This document shows, piece after piece, positions 36,155 to 45,110 of a DNA stretch of 64,000 bases (its first letter is position 1; every line of letters starts with the position of its first letter). The position numbers were made by a program, and so were the translations under genes. The notes beneath the pieces are model-generated. The model had not been told where the DNA came from, did not search any database, and saw nothing but the letters and a program-made list of their open reading frames with translations. Origin of the DNA: CAXBCP01 sp963977005 (GTDB lineage: Bacteria > Pseudomonadota > Alphaproteobacteria > MPNO01 > UBA830); contig CAXBMQ010000006.1 in NCBI GenBank assembly GCA_963977005.1, positions 124,001 through 188,000 of the forward strand, given 5' to 3'.

Positions 36155-37357
36155 ATGGCCCTCGTTGCGCAACGTCTCTCGCGGATCAAACCGTCCCCCA
36201 CCAACGTCCTGACCGGCAAAGTGGCCGAGCTCAAGGCCGCCGGCCGCGATATCATCGGCCTTGGCGCGGGCGAGCCCGATTTCGACACGCCGGACAACAT
36301 CAAGGCGGCGGCCAAGGCCGCGATCGATGCGGGCGAAACCAAATACACGCCGATTCCCGGCACGCTGAAGCTGCGCCAGGCGATCTGCGACAAGTTCAAG
36401 CGCGACAACAACCTCGACTACACGCCCGACCAGGTGATCGTCAGCTGCGGCGGCAAGCAGGTTATCTACAACGCGTTCATGGCGACGCTCGACCCGGGCG
36501 ACGAGGTGATCGTTCCGGCGCCGTACTGGGTGTCCTATCCCGACATGGTGCTGCTGGCCGAAGGCACGCCGGTCTTCGTCGACGGCGTCGAAGCGAACGG
36601 TTTCAAGATCACGCCCGAGGACCTGGAAGCGGCGATCACACCGAAGACCAAATGGGTGCTGCTCAACTCGCCCAGCAACCCGACCGGTGCAGCCTATACG
36701 CGGGCCGAACTGAAGGGGCTGACCGACGTGTTGATGCGCCATCCGCATGTCTGGGTGATGACCGACGACATGTACGAGCACGTGATCTACGACGACTTCG
36801 AATTCTCGACCCCGGCCGAGGTCGAGCCCGGCCTGTTCGACCGAACGATCACCCTGAACGGCGTCTCGAAGGCCTATTCGATGACCGGCTGGCGGCTCGG
36901 TTACGGTGCCGGTCCGGTCGAACTGATCAAGGCGATGATCGTCGTGCAGTCGCAGTCGTCGACCCATACGTCGTCGATCAGCCAGGCGGCCTCGGTCGAG
37001 GCGCTGAACGGCCCGCAGGATTTCATCCAGCCGCATAACGACATGTTTTGCGAGCGCCGCGACCTGGTGGTGTCGATGCTGAACCAGGCCGCCGGCATTA
37101 CCTGTCTGAAACCCGAAGGCGCGTTCTACGTCTATCCGTCCTGCGCCGGGACGCTGGGCAAAACCGCGCCGGACGGCACGAAGATCGATACCGACGCCGA
37201 TTTCTGCACCTATCTGCTGGAAGCCGAGGGCGTTGCAGTGGTGCCCGGTGTCGCGTTCGGGCTGGAGCCGTATTTCCGGATTTCCTACGCGACGTCGACC
37301 GAGGCGCTGACCGATGCCTGCGAACGTATCCAGCGGGCCTGCGCCGCGCTGACGTAA
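36155..37357 (+). CDS. aspartate-type pyridoxal-phosphate aminotransferase
   Basis: A 400-residue class I aminotransferase of the aspartate/prephenate subgroup. Marks: GLGAGEPDFDTP, the CGGKQVIYNAF cofactor segment, PYWVSYPDM, NSPSNPTGAAY, DDMYEHVIYD and NGVSKAYSMTGWRLGY with the Schiff-base lysine (Lys239), plus the C-terminal FRISYATS with the substrate carboxylate-binding Arg. It likely interconverts aspartate and oxaloacetate; prephenate activity is also possible in this subgroup. It is alone on its strand between the sortase locus and the AAA fragment. Confidence 0.93.
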   Translation: MALVAQRLSRIKPSPTNVLTGKVAELKAAGRDIIGLGAGEPDFDTPDNIKAAAKAAIDAGETKYTPIPGTLKLRQAICDKFKRDNNLDYTPDQVIVSCGGKQVIYNAFMATLDPGDEVIVPAPYWVSYPDMVLLAEGTPVFVDGVEANGFKITPEDLEAAITPKTKWVLLNSPSNPTGAAYTRAELKGLTDVLMRHPHVWVMTDDMYEHVIYDDFEFSTPAEVEPGLFDRTITLNGVSKAYSMTGWRLGYGAGPVELIKAMIVVQSQSSTHTSSISQAASVEALNGPQDFIQPHNDMFCERRDLVVSMLNQAAGITCLKPEGAFYVYPSCAGTLGKTAPDGTKIDTDADFCTYLLEAEGVAVVPGVAFGLEPYFRISYATSTEALTDACERIQRACAALT

Positions 37358-37386
37358 GGGCCGTTTGCCGGTTCGACCGGTCCCGG

Positions 37387-37451
37387 AGATCCCCGCCTGC
37401 GCGGGGTTGAAGGCTTTTGCCGGGGCGTCATTCCCGCGCAGGCGGGATCCT
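37387..37451. repeat. inverted pair of a second palindrome class (CTGC loop)
   Basis: The left copy has CCCCGC, CTGC, GCGGGG at 37391-37406. The right copy has TCCCGC, GCAG, GCGGGA at 37432-37447, in inverted orientation, about 25 bases apart. The arms are shorter and the loop differs from the CTTGT family, but the architecture (flank GATCC on one side, GTCATT on the other, inverted pair) is the same. The right copy runs into the 3' end of the neighbouring AAA ATPase frame. Confidence 0.75.
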
Positions 37452-37979
37452 GACCACCGCGTGAAAGCGGCGGATAACGGCCGGATCGATTTCGTCGCGC
37501 GGATTCGCGCTCAGGATGACGATCCCGCGATGCCGCGCGATCCGCGCCAGCAGGTGGCTTACTTCCAGGTTGGCATAGGAATCGTGGCTGTCGGCCACCC
37601 CGGTGCGCTTGCCGAAAATCGCGTCGGCTTCATCGAAGAACAGAACGGCCTTTCGCTTCTGCGCCGCGACAAAGGCGTGCGACAGGTTTTTCTCGGTCTC
37701 GCCGATATATTTCTCCGCCGTGTCCGACAGGTCCACGCGGTAAAGGCGCCTGCCCAGCGATTTAGCGAGGGAAGCGGCTATTGTCTTGCCGGTGCCCGAC
37801 GGACCGGCGAACAATGCGGAAAATCCGTTACCGTTCCTGGTGGCGCTAAGTGCAAGCCTGCGCAACCGGGCGGCGACGATGGTATCCGGCGCGCGCATCA
37901 GGGAACCGGCGGCACCGGGATTTTTCTTCTGCCGTCGCCGTCCCGAGACCGCGCCGGTCACCTGCAATCGTGTCTGCAT
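37428..37979 (-). pseudogene. AAA ATPase fragment, truncated at a palindromic repeat
   Basis: A 183-codon frame with one AAA core: Walker A GPSGTGKT near residue 60, the KYIGETEKNL segment, Walker B VLFFDEADAIFGKR, and sensor/arginine region SANPRDEIDPAVIRRF. It resembles the C-terminal ATPase module of much longer proteins, including those linked to contractile injection systems. After RRFHAVV the family would continue into a lid domain, but here the last seven codons (IPPARE region) and the stop are supplied by the palindromic repeat. The N-terminus also lacks the usual upstream domain. I treat it as a remnant; a short functional protein cannot be excluded. Confidence 0.6.
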
Positions 37980-38041
37980 CTGGCGGTCCTACCCGTTTCG
38001 TCTGCCTACGGGGGGCAGTGTATGCCATATCGGGCAACCGG

Positions 38042-38962
38042 TCAGTATATCTCCGGGACGTAGAGGTCGTCGGGCAGGACGGCGCGTTCGTAATTCGGGT
38101 TGAACACCCGCTCCGGCAGGGTCACCTGCTCATGCGGCACGTCGGTATAGGGAACCTGCTTCAGCAGGTGGTGCATGCAGTTCAGCCGTGCGCGCTTCTT
38201 GTCATTCCCCTCGACGATGTACCACGGCGCTTCGGGGATATTGGTCCGTTCCAGCATATCCTCCTTCACCCGCGTGTAGTCTTCCCATTTTATGCGGGAC
38301 TGCAGGTCCATCGGGCTCAGCTTCCACTGTTTCATGGGATCGAAAATCCGCATCATAAAACGCAGCTGCTGTTCCTGGTCCGATATCGAGAACCAGTACT
38401 TGATGACCTTGATGCCGGACCGCGTCAGCATGCGTTCGAATTCGGGCACGTCGTGAAAAAAGTCCTCGACCTGTTCTTCGGTGGCAAAGTTCATTACCCG
38501 TTCGACCCCGGCGCGGTTGTACCAGGACCGGTCGAACAGCACGATTTCGCCGGCAGCCGGAAGGTGCGGCACGTATCGCTGGAAATACCATTGCGATGCC
38601 TCGCGCTCCGACGGTGCGCTCAGCGCGACGGTGCGGCAGATGCGCGGGTTCAGCCGGTGCGATATGCGCTTGATGACGCCCCCCTTGCCGGCGGCGTCGC
38701 GCCCTTCGAACAGCACCACCAGCTTGTAGCCCGTGGCGACCACCCAGTCCTGCAGCTTCACAAGTTCGGTCTGGAGGCGCAGCAATTCGCGGAAATAGGT
38801 GCGCCGGTCCAGGGCGGACCCTTCCGCTTCCGTCGCGATTTTCGGGAGGCCTTCGGGGAACCGGAGATCGTCCATCTCCAGTTCGAGCTCTTCGTCGAGA
38901 ATGTCTTCGAGCTCGGTCTCGATCCAGCTCGTTTTTTTTGCGGGCTTCTTTCGTGTCGACAT
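38042..38962 (-). CDS. ppk2: polyphosphate kinase 2
   Basis: A 306-residue PPK2-family kinase: Walker A EGRDAAGKGG near residue 90, the LSAPSEREASQWYFQRY block, the lid DRSWYNRAGVERVM near residue 145, and SPMDLQSRIKWEDYTR. It moves phosphate between polyphosphate and nucleoside diphosphates, usually favouring GTP or ATP formation. The single-domain length and charged N-terminal extension fit class I PPK2. It is monocistronic here. Confidence 0.95.
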   Translation of the reverse strand: MSTRKKPAKKTSWIETELEDILDEELELEMDDLRFPEGLPKIATEAEGSALDRRTYFRELLRLQTELVKLQDWVVATGYKLVVLFEGRDAAGKGGVIKRISHRLNPRICRTVALSAPSEREASQWYFQRYVPHLPAAGEIVLFDRSWYNRAGVERVMNFATEEQVEDFFHDVPEFERMLTRSGIKVIKYWFSISDQEQQLRFMMRIFDPMKQWKLSPMDLQSRIKWEDYTRVKEDMLERTNIPEAPWYIVEGNDKKRARLNCMHHLLKQVPYTDVPHEQVTLPERVFNPNYERAVLPDDLYVPEIY

Positions 38963-39131
38963 GGTGCTGTTTCCTGGAACTGGGGCGCGGGGTATCCGGT
39001 ATCGTCTACGATTATATATGACGATAACATGACAGTTTAATGGCGCCTGCCGCCCGTGCTTGGTTTATCCGGTGTGCTGGCGCATATTGCGGGGGTGCCA
39101 TTCTCATCGATTCTGCCGCAGGAAGATCATC

Positions 39132-39293
39132 ATGACCGAAGGCTACAGGCTGATCACCGTCTTCAAGGCGCTGTTGCGACCGCAGAATGATCGGGTGGGC
39201 CGCCCCATGTCCATCCGCACGGTTTTCATCGTCTGGCTGGTGCTGTTGAGCATCAGCCTCTATGGCGCTTACGACTTCTATTTCGGTGCCTGA
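39132..39293 (+). CDS. small single-span membrane protein, 53 residues
   Basis: A 53-residue protein preceded by an AGGAAG ribosome-binding site. It has a basic N-terminal half and one C-terminal transmembrane helix (FIVWLVLLSISLYGAY, about residues 33-49), ending in an aromatic FYFGA. The ribosome-binding site and clear amphipathic/hydrophobic layout favour a real gene. I do not recognise it; the neighbours give no clue. Confidence 0.6.
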   Translation: MTEGYRLITVFKALLRPQNDRVGRPMSIRTVFIVWLVLLSISLYGAYDFYFGA

Positions 39294-39457
39294 TAGAGCG
39301 GTCGTATCGGGTCGGTCAAACCGTTTGATCCCGGGATCCTCGAGAACGCCTTTCCCAACCGGCAATTTTTCTGCGGTATTGACGTATCACGCGCGGGCGT
39401 AAATGCCGCCCGAAACGAGCCCTGTGTCAGGGAGACCGGTCCGGGAGGCGGGTCCCC

Positions 39458-41353
39458 CTATCGGTCAACCGTCGCCGGTATTTCTTTTTCCAGGATATCG
39501 ATTAACCGGGCTATATCGACCGGCTTGACGAGATAGTGCTTGAAGCCCGCATCCAGGCCGCGCCGGATGTCTTTCTCGTGCGCGGCGGCAGTGAGCGCAA
39601 TTACCGGAATATCCGAAATCTCCGTCGTCGCTCTGATTTGTCCGAGCGCGGTGTATCCGTTCATATCCGGCAGGTCTATATCGAGAATGATAATATCGGG
39701 CGTTCTCTCGCGGGCCAGTTCGATGCCGATTTCGGCCGTATGGGTCGAGATAAGTTTCAGGCCGTCGATGCGCTTGACGATTTCTTCCATCAACAGGGCG
39801 TTTGCCGGATTGTCTTCGATATAGAGAACCGTGCCGATCAGTCGATCGGTGCTCGCGGGCATTTCTTCCAGCGTCGTGTCGATATCGCCGGCCCGGCGGG
39901 GGTTCTCGCTTATCGGCAATTCGAGCCAGAAAGCGGACCCTTCACCCGGTGTGCTGTCGAATCCCATCGTGCCGCCCATCAGGTCTATCAGCTTGTTCGA
40001 AACGAACAGGCCGATGCCGGTTCCGTCTATAGCGGAATTCTGGGCACCCAGACGGCTGAACGGCTGGAATAGTTCGTGCTGCCGGTCGACCGGTATGCCC
40101 GGGCCCGTATCGCTTACGCAAACGCGTCCGTAGCCGGGGGTTACGGACTCGTAGCTGACGGCAATATTCCCGCTGTTTCCCCCGTATTTCACAGCGTTTC
40201 CGAGCAGATTCAGGATGACCTGTTTGAGACGGGTGCTGTCGGCTCTCAGGACCGCACCGTCCAGGCCGTCTCCGCGTACCGTCAGCGTGATGTCGCGCCT
40301 GTCTATCATCGGGGTGATCAGGGCGAGGCAGCTATCGACGCATTCTTTCAGGTCGACATCCTCGATCGATACCGTGGTCCCGCCGGCCTCAATCTTGCTG
40401 AGGTCCAGGACATCATCGATCAGTGCCAGCAGGTGCAACCCGCTTTTCCGGATATAAGACGCATATTCGCGCTTGTTTTCGGGCAACGGGTCGTCCGGAT
40501 CGATCTCGAGAAGCTGCGAAAACCCGATAACCGCGTTCAGCGGGGTCCGTAATTCGTGACTCATCAGGGATAGGAATTCGTTCTTTGCGTCGTTGGCGCG
40601 GGTCGCTTCGTCCAGCGCATCCGCCAGCGATGTCCGCATGGCGTTTAACCGCCGCTGATTGATAAACAGCAGGACCGAGCCGAGAACGATCAGGGCGATG
40701 ATCAGGGCGCCGAAATTGTAGATGTAGCTGGCATTCCCGATTTTGGCCCGGTTGATATCTTCCTGTTGCTCGCTTTCCTGCTTCGAACGGGCGGTGAGAA
40801 ACTCAAAAGCGGCGATGGCCTTGCTGTCATCGACCCTGACGACCCGGTCAAGTTCCTGAGGCGACATGTTCATCAGGTTCTGGGTGGCGGAATTGATCTT
40901 GCGGACGTAGTCGTCAATGGTGGTTTGCAGGGCATCCAGCGCCTGCTGTTCCTCTGTGCCAGGCAGTATATCCCGGAGAACCGCCATTTGCCGATTGAAC
41001 GCGGCATGATTATTCCGGATTTCGCCGAGCAGTGCCGGGTCGCGCCGCAGGACAAAATTCTTGAAGTTGTGAATAAACCCGCCGTATCCGACGCTGCTGC
41101 GAATTTTCGACAGCGCCTCGGTCACGACCGCAGTATTGCGGTTATGGGTTACCCAGGACTCGTTGACGGCGGTAAAATGCTGCACACCCGTGAAGGCGTA
41201 GAGGCCGTAAAAAAGCAGGAAGGCAACGGAGACGCCGGCGACGGTGGCGATCAGAATCCGTTGTGTCCGGCCGTGGGGGGGGGTAGCAGTCCCGGCATCT
41301 CCAGACAGGGTATCGGCCCCGGTCACGGATGTTTCGCTGTTACACAGGTTCAT
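39458..41353 (-). CDS. hybrid sensor histidine kinase with C-terminal receiver domain
   Basis: A 631-residue protein: membrane helices at about residues 32-54 and 212-232 flank a periplasmic helical sensor; then HisKA with SLMSHELRTPLN (phospho-His about residue 264), HATPase with NLLGNAVKYGG, DTGPGIP and GTGIGLFV, and a receiver domain (about 505-625) with EDN, the phospho-acceptor in LDIDLPDMNG and the conserved Lys in VKP. No response regulator or output gene is adjacent, so its target is unknown. A nine-base C-run in the coding strand (41275-41283) lies near codon 25, before the first membrane helix. Confidence 0.93.
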   Translation of the reverse strand: MNLCNSETSVTGADTLSGDAGTATPPHGRTQRILIATVAGVSVAFLLFYGLYAFTGVQHFTAVNESWVTHNRNTAVVTEALSKIRSSVGYGGFIHNFKNFVLRRDPALLGEIRNNHAAFNRQMAVLRDILPGTEEQQALDALQTTIDDYVRKINSATQNLMNMSPQELDRVVRVDDSKAIAAFEFLTARSKQESEQQEDINRAKIGNASYIYNFGALIIALIVLGSVLLFINQRRLNAMRTSLADALDEATRANDAKNEFLSLMSHELRTPLNAVIGFSQLLEIDPDDPLPENKREYASYIRKSGLHLLALIDDVLDLSKIEAGGTTVSIEDVDLKECVDSCLALITPMIDRRDITLTVRGDGLDGAVLRADSTRLKQVILNLLGNAVKYGGNSGNIAVSYESVTPGYGRVCVSDTGPGIPVDRQHELFQPFSRLGAQNSAIDGTGIGLFVSNKLIDLMGGTMGFDSTPGEGSAFWLELPISENPRRAGDIDTTLEEMPASTDRLIGTVLYIEDNPANALLMEEIVKRIDGLKLISTHTAEIGIELARERTPDIIILDIDLPDMNGYTALGQIRATTEISDIPVIALTAAAHEKDIRRGLDAGFKHYLVKPVDIARLIDILEKEIPATVDR

Positions 41354-41631
41354 TTAGGGTGCGACATCTCCTTCCCGAAGTATGCACGCCGCATCGTTCA
41401 TCACGGCAAGGGGATGCTTTTCGGTACCGTTACACGCATTGAAAATTGACTACTCACGGTAGCAATGTTTTGCACTGTGTACAAGTTCTCCGGGCCGTCC
41501 GGGATGGCGGCGCACGCACCCCGCCGACCGTCCCCCTGAACGGTTTCCTCACCCGTTCTGACGAATAATTGATTGGGAGAATGCGCCGGCGGCCCTATCT
41601 TTGGGAACAGTCAAGCCGGGAGAAGATAACA

Positions 41632-42606
41632 ATGCTGACACGCTCCAAACCGACCTGGGAGATGTCCGGGTCAGAAGCCACATCGGAAGCCGATTTCCTT
41701 AACCGGCGCGAATTGTGCAAGACGATTGCCGCGGGCTCTATCCTGGCGGCAGGGTCGGTCCCGCTGATCGGTGCCGGCGTCGCCAACGCGGCGGCGGACC
41801 CGTCCGCCGGGCTGTATCCGGCGAAGCGCAACGAGGCGTACAAACTCGACCGCGAGATCACGCCCGAGAAGATTGCGACCACCTATAACAATTTCTACGA
41901 ATTCGGTTCCCACAAGAATATCTGGAAAGCCGCCCAGAAGCTGGAGACACGGCCGTGGACGGTGACCATCGACGGCATGGTCGAGAAGGAACAGAAGGTG
42001 GATATCGATACACTGCTCAAGGCGATGCCGCTCGAAGAGCGCCTGTACCGGCACCGCTGTGTCGAAGCCTGGGCGATTGCCGTGCCGTGGACCGGTTTTC
42101 CGATGAAGGCGCTTCTCGACTATGCGCGGCCTGCGTCCGGCGCCAAATATGTTGTCATGGAAACCTTCCACGACAAGGACATGGCTCCCGGCCAGCGCCA
42201 GTTCTGGTACCCGTGGCCCTATGTCGAGGCCATCACCATCGAAGAAGCGGCGAACGAACTGTCGCTGATCGGCACCGGTGCCTACGGCAAGGTCATGCCC
42301 AAGCAGAACGGTGCCCCGCTGCGTCTCGTCGTGCCGTGGAAATACGGTTTCAAGCAGATCAAGTCGATCGTCCGGTTCACGTTCACCGACAAGCGCCCCA
42401 AGAGCTTCTGGGAACAGATCCAGCCCAAGGAATACGGTTTCTGGGCCAACGTGAACCCCGAGGTCGATCACCCGCGCTGGAGCCAGGCGACCGAAAAGCT
42501 GCTCGGCACCGGCAAACGCGTACCGACGCTGCCCTATAACGGCTATGCCGAACAGGTCGCCGGGCTGTACACCGAAATCCAGAAGAAAGAGAAGATCTTT
42601 TACTAG
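41632..42606 (+). CDS. msrP: periplasmic methionine sulfoxide reductase catalytic subunit MsrP
   Basis: A 324-residue molybdoenzyme of the sulfite-oxidase fold. The N-terminus has a twin-arginine signal (NRRELCK then a hydrophobic stretch ending ANA-A), consistent with export after cofactor insertion. The molybdenum ligand Cys lies in YRHRCVEAWAIAVPWTGFP; other marks are NNFYEFG and LRLVVPWKYGFKQIKSI. It repairs oxidised methionine in envelope proteins. Its usual membrane partner MsrQ is not next to it: a terminator follows at once. I chose the ATG at 41632 with GGGAGAAG upstream. Confidence 0.94.
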   Translation: MLTRSKPTWEMSGSEATSEADFLNRRELCKTIAAGSILAAGSVPLIGAGVANAAADPSAGLYPAKRNEAYKLDREITPEKIATTYNNFYEFGSHKNIWKAAQKLETRPWTVTIDGMVEKEQKVDIDTLLKAMPLEERLYRHRCVEAWAIAVPWTGFPMKALLDYARPASGAKYVVMETFHDKDMAPGQRQFWYPWPYVEAITIEEAANELSLIGTGAYGKVMPKQNGAPLRLVVPWKYGFKQIKSIVRFTFTDKRPKSFWEQIQPKEYGFWANVNPEVDHPRWSQATEKLLGTGKRVPTLPYNGYAEQVAGLYTEIQKKEKIFY

Positions 42607-42635
42607 GGCTTTGCCCGGCCGACGCGGGTTGCGAA

Positions 42636-42663
42636 AAGGGGCAGGTCGCCGGACCTGCCCCTT
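42636..42663. terminator. intrinsic terminator between msrP and the Cys-repeat gene
   Basis: A perfect 12-base stem (AAGGGGCAGGTC and its complement) around GCCG lies between converging genes. The A/T runs flanking the stem allow use from both sides, although neither T-run is long. Confidence 0.8.
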
Positions 42664-42704
42664 ATTGATTCCGGCGCAGTCGCCGCGCCGGGTATCTGAG
42701 CCCG

Positions 42705-44981
42705 TTACTTGCTGGCTTTTGTCGCTGCTGCTTTCTTGGCGTGCTTGGCGAATTCCCGGTTGAACTTGGCCGAAGGTTTCTTTTCGCCCGCGATCAGGAA
42801 GCTCCAGTACCCGAACAGTTCGGTGTTGCCGGCCTCGGTCTTGACCAGGCGCGCCATGCCCGGGTCGTATTTCGCATTGGCGATACCGTTCAGCAGTTTG
42901 GGGCGTGCATTCGCGATCTCGGTCACCTGGTCGATCGCCGTCGTCCCGATCATGAACGCGACCGAGATGATGATCTGCGGCCCGGCACTGCCGGCGGCGG
43001 ATAGCAGCCGCTGTGTCGACTGCTTGGCGATCAGCTCGATCGTCTTTTGCGTCGCGATCCCCGCCAGCTTCTGCGAGACCTGCTTGGTGACGCCGGCGAC
43101 GGTCGATTTGACCAGCTTGTTGACGGCCAGTTCGACCGCCTTGCCGATGGCGGTTTCCACCGCCGTGCGGGCGCCGAAGCGCAGCGCGGTGTCGGGCTGG
43201 CTGAAATCGGCAAAACCGTTTCCGGCAGCGCCGAGCAGCACGCCGAGCGCGTCTCCGAGCACCGGGATCGACCCGGTGGCGATGCCGATCGCGGTGCTGG
43301 CGGATCCGATGGCGAGCGAGTTCATCATCGCGACGGTCGAGAAATCGGGCGGCACCGTGCCGTAATCGATCAGCGAGGTCAGGCCGCGCGTGCGGTTATC
43401 CTTGGCCCGCCAGTAATCGTCCGCCTTTTTCCAGGCGTCGTAGGCCGCCAGTGCGTCCTCCGCGACATGGGTGCGCTTGTCGATGATGTATTGCCGGAAG
43501 GATTTGACCAGCCGCTTTTCGGCGGCGCTCGCCTTGTTCGGCGCCCCCGCCGCGACGATCACCCGCGCCAGAACAGCGGCGGCAGCGGCCGTGCTGTTCT
43601 GGGGCGATGTCGTGAAGGTTTTCACCTCCTTGCTCCAGGCCTGCTTGTAGCTGAGCTTCCTGTTGGATTTCGACGCGGACAGCGCGACCTGTTTGATGCT
43701 GTCCGCGATCAGGGCGGGGTGTCGCCTGGCGATATCGATCAGGACATCTTCGACCCCGTCGAGGCCGAAAAGGCCGGGTTCGTCGAACGGCCTGGAATAC
43801 CACGCCATCGACTTGGCCGCGCAGGCGTCCTTTTTCTTTACACTTGAAAGCGTGCGGTCATAGCCGGCGGGGCAGGTCCAGCAGGTCCCGCTTTTGACTG
43901 TTTTGACCTTTTTGCCCTTGAGCTCGGGCCGTGTCCGGTAATCCGCTTTGGTGATCCCGATGAAATCGAAAATCTGGCCGGACGGGCAGGTCAGGTCGGC
44001 CTTCTTGGTGGCGGTCTTGAATTCGACCCCGCCGCCTTTTTCGCAGGCCTTGGTACCGTGAACCGGAAAGACGGTACGGTCCTGGGCCTTCGGGCAGGTC
44101 CAGCATGTGCCGCCCTTGCCGCCGCGCTGATACAGTGCGTCGCGGAATTCGCCCGGGCCGCAGTCGCCTTTCTTGACATGTGCCGCCTTGGCCTGCTTTT
44201 CCGCGATCGCCTTGAAGCAGGCTTTTGCGCTGTGGACATGCGCGGCGGAGCGTTTGTAGCCCGCCGGGCAGCTGTGGCATTTGCCGTCGGCGGCATCCCA
44301 GAACTGACCCTTGGGGCAGTCGGTCTTGAGCAGGCCCGTTGCCTTGCCGTGCTCCCTGACTTTTTTGTGGTCGCGGCGCGCGGCCACGAAACAGGCATTC
44401 CTGGCATCTACATGGGCAGCGGAGCGTTTGTACCCGGCCGGGCATTTCCGGCATTCCCCGCCGCGGATGCCGTCGAAGAAGCTTCCCTTCGGGCAGACCG
44501 GCCCCATGAAGGTCGCCTTGCCGAACTTGCCGCGGATCTTCTTGTTGGGCTTGCTGCAGGCCCGGTCGCTGTCGACCGCCGCCAGGGTGCGTTTGAACCC
44601 GGACGGGCAGGACCAGCATTGCCACTTGCCGATATCGAAAAAAGAGCCCTTGGGACATTTGCCGAGCGCGGCGGATACGAATTCCGCCGGCTTGCTGGCG
44701 CATTTTTTCTGGTTGGCGCCGCCGCAGATCGGCCCGCTCTGGCGCGGCGGCCGCGTAATTGTCAGCGTCGAGGTCGTGGACCCGGCGTCCTTGATGTCAT
44801 CGATCTTGATATTTGTCGTCGGCGTGACGATGACCGTGATCGGCTCCGACGAAATCTGGATCGTATGGTTGTCGATCACCTGCGACTGCTGTGCTGTCGC
44901 CGGCAGACCCGTCGCGAGCAATGTGAAAAATCCGGCCAGCAAGAGTGCGGAAAGCCGGGTCAGCCGTTTGAAAATGGTCAT
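42705..44981 (-). CDS. large secreted protein with five Cys-rich repeats
   Basis: A 758-residue exported protein with a signal peptide (residues 1-31, ATA-Q). Residues about 109-390 hold five modules of the form C-P-x-G-x-F-x-D ... C-x-x-C-P-x-G-(Y/F)-x-R ... A-C, at about 109-142, 163-197, 222-255, 274-313 and 332-387. They resemble eukaryotic GCC2/GCC3 ephrin-receptor-like repeats and are probably disulphide-bonded. The C-terminal half (about 400-758) is Ala/Lys-rich with two glycine-rich hydrophobic stretches that could associate with membranes, and no motif I recognise. It is monocistronic. Function unknown; surface adhesion or signalling is only a guess. Confidence 0.85.
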   Translation of the reverse strand: MTIFKRLTRLSALLLAGFFTLLATGLPATAQQSQVIDNHTIQISSEPITVIVTPTTNIKIDDIKDAGSTTSTLTITRPPRQSGPICGGANQKKCASKPAEFVSAALGKCPKGSFFDIGKWQCWSCPSGFKRTLAAVDSDRACSKPNKKIRGKFGKATFMGPVCPKGSFFDGIRGGECRKCPAGYKRSAAHVDARNACFVAARRDHKKVREHGKATGLLKTDCPKGQFWDAADGKCHSCPAGYKRSAAHVHSAKACFKAIAEKQAKAAHVKKGDCGPGEFRDALYQRGGKGGTCWTCPKAQDRTVFPVHGTKACEKGGGVEFKTATKKADLTCPSGQIFDFIGITKADYRTRPELKGKKVKTVKSGTCWTCPAGYDRTLSSVKKKDACAAKSMAWYSRPFDEPGLFGLDGVEDVLIDIARRHPALIADSIKQVALSASKSNRKLSYKQAWSKEVKTFTTSPQNSTAAAAAVLARVIVAAGAPNKASAAEKRLVKSFRQYIIDKRTHVAEDALAAYDAWKKADDYWRAKDNRTRGLTSLIDYGTVPPDFSTVAMMNSLAIGSASTAIGIATGSIPVLGDALGVLLGAAGNGFADFSQPDTALRFGARTAVETAIGKAVELAVNKLVKSTVAGVTKQVSQKLAGIATQKTIELIAKQSTQRLLSAAGSAGPQIIISVAFMIGTTAIDQVTEIANARPKLLNGIANAKYDPGMARLVKTEAGNTELFGYWSFLIAGEKKPSAKFNREFAKHAKKAAATKASK

Positions 44982-45110
44982 CGTACCCCCAGTGAAACGT
45001 CGGGCGTCTTTGACCCTGACGCATGAACTTCTATCAGATTCGGAATCCGCGATGAATAGGGGGTGATTCCTGAACGCAGGCTGAATGGTTTCACCGGGCG
45101 GGCGTCAGCA

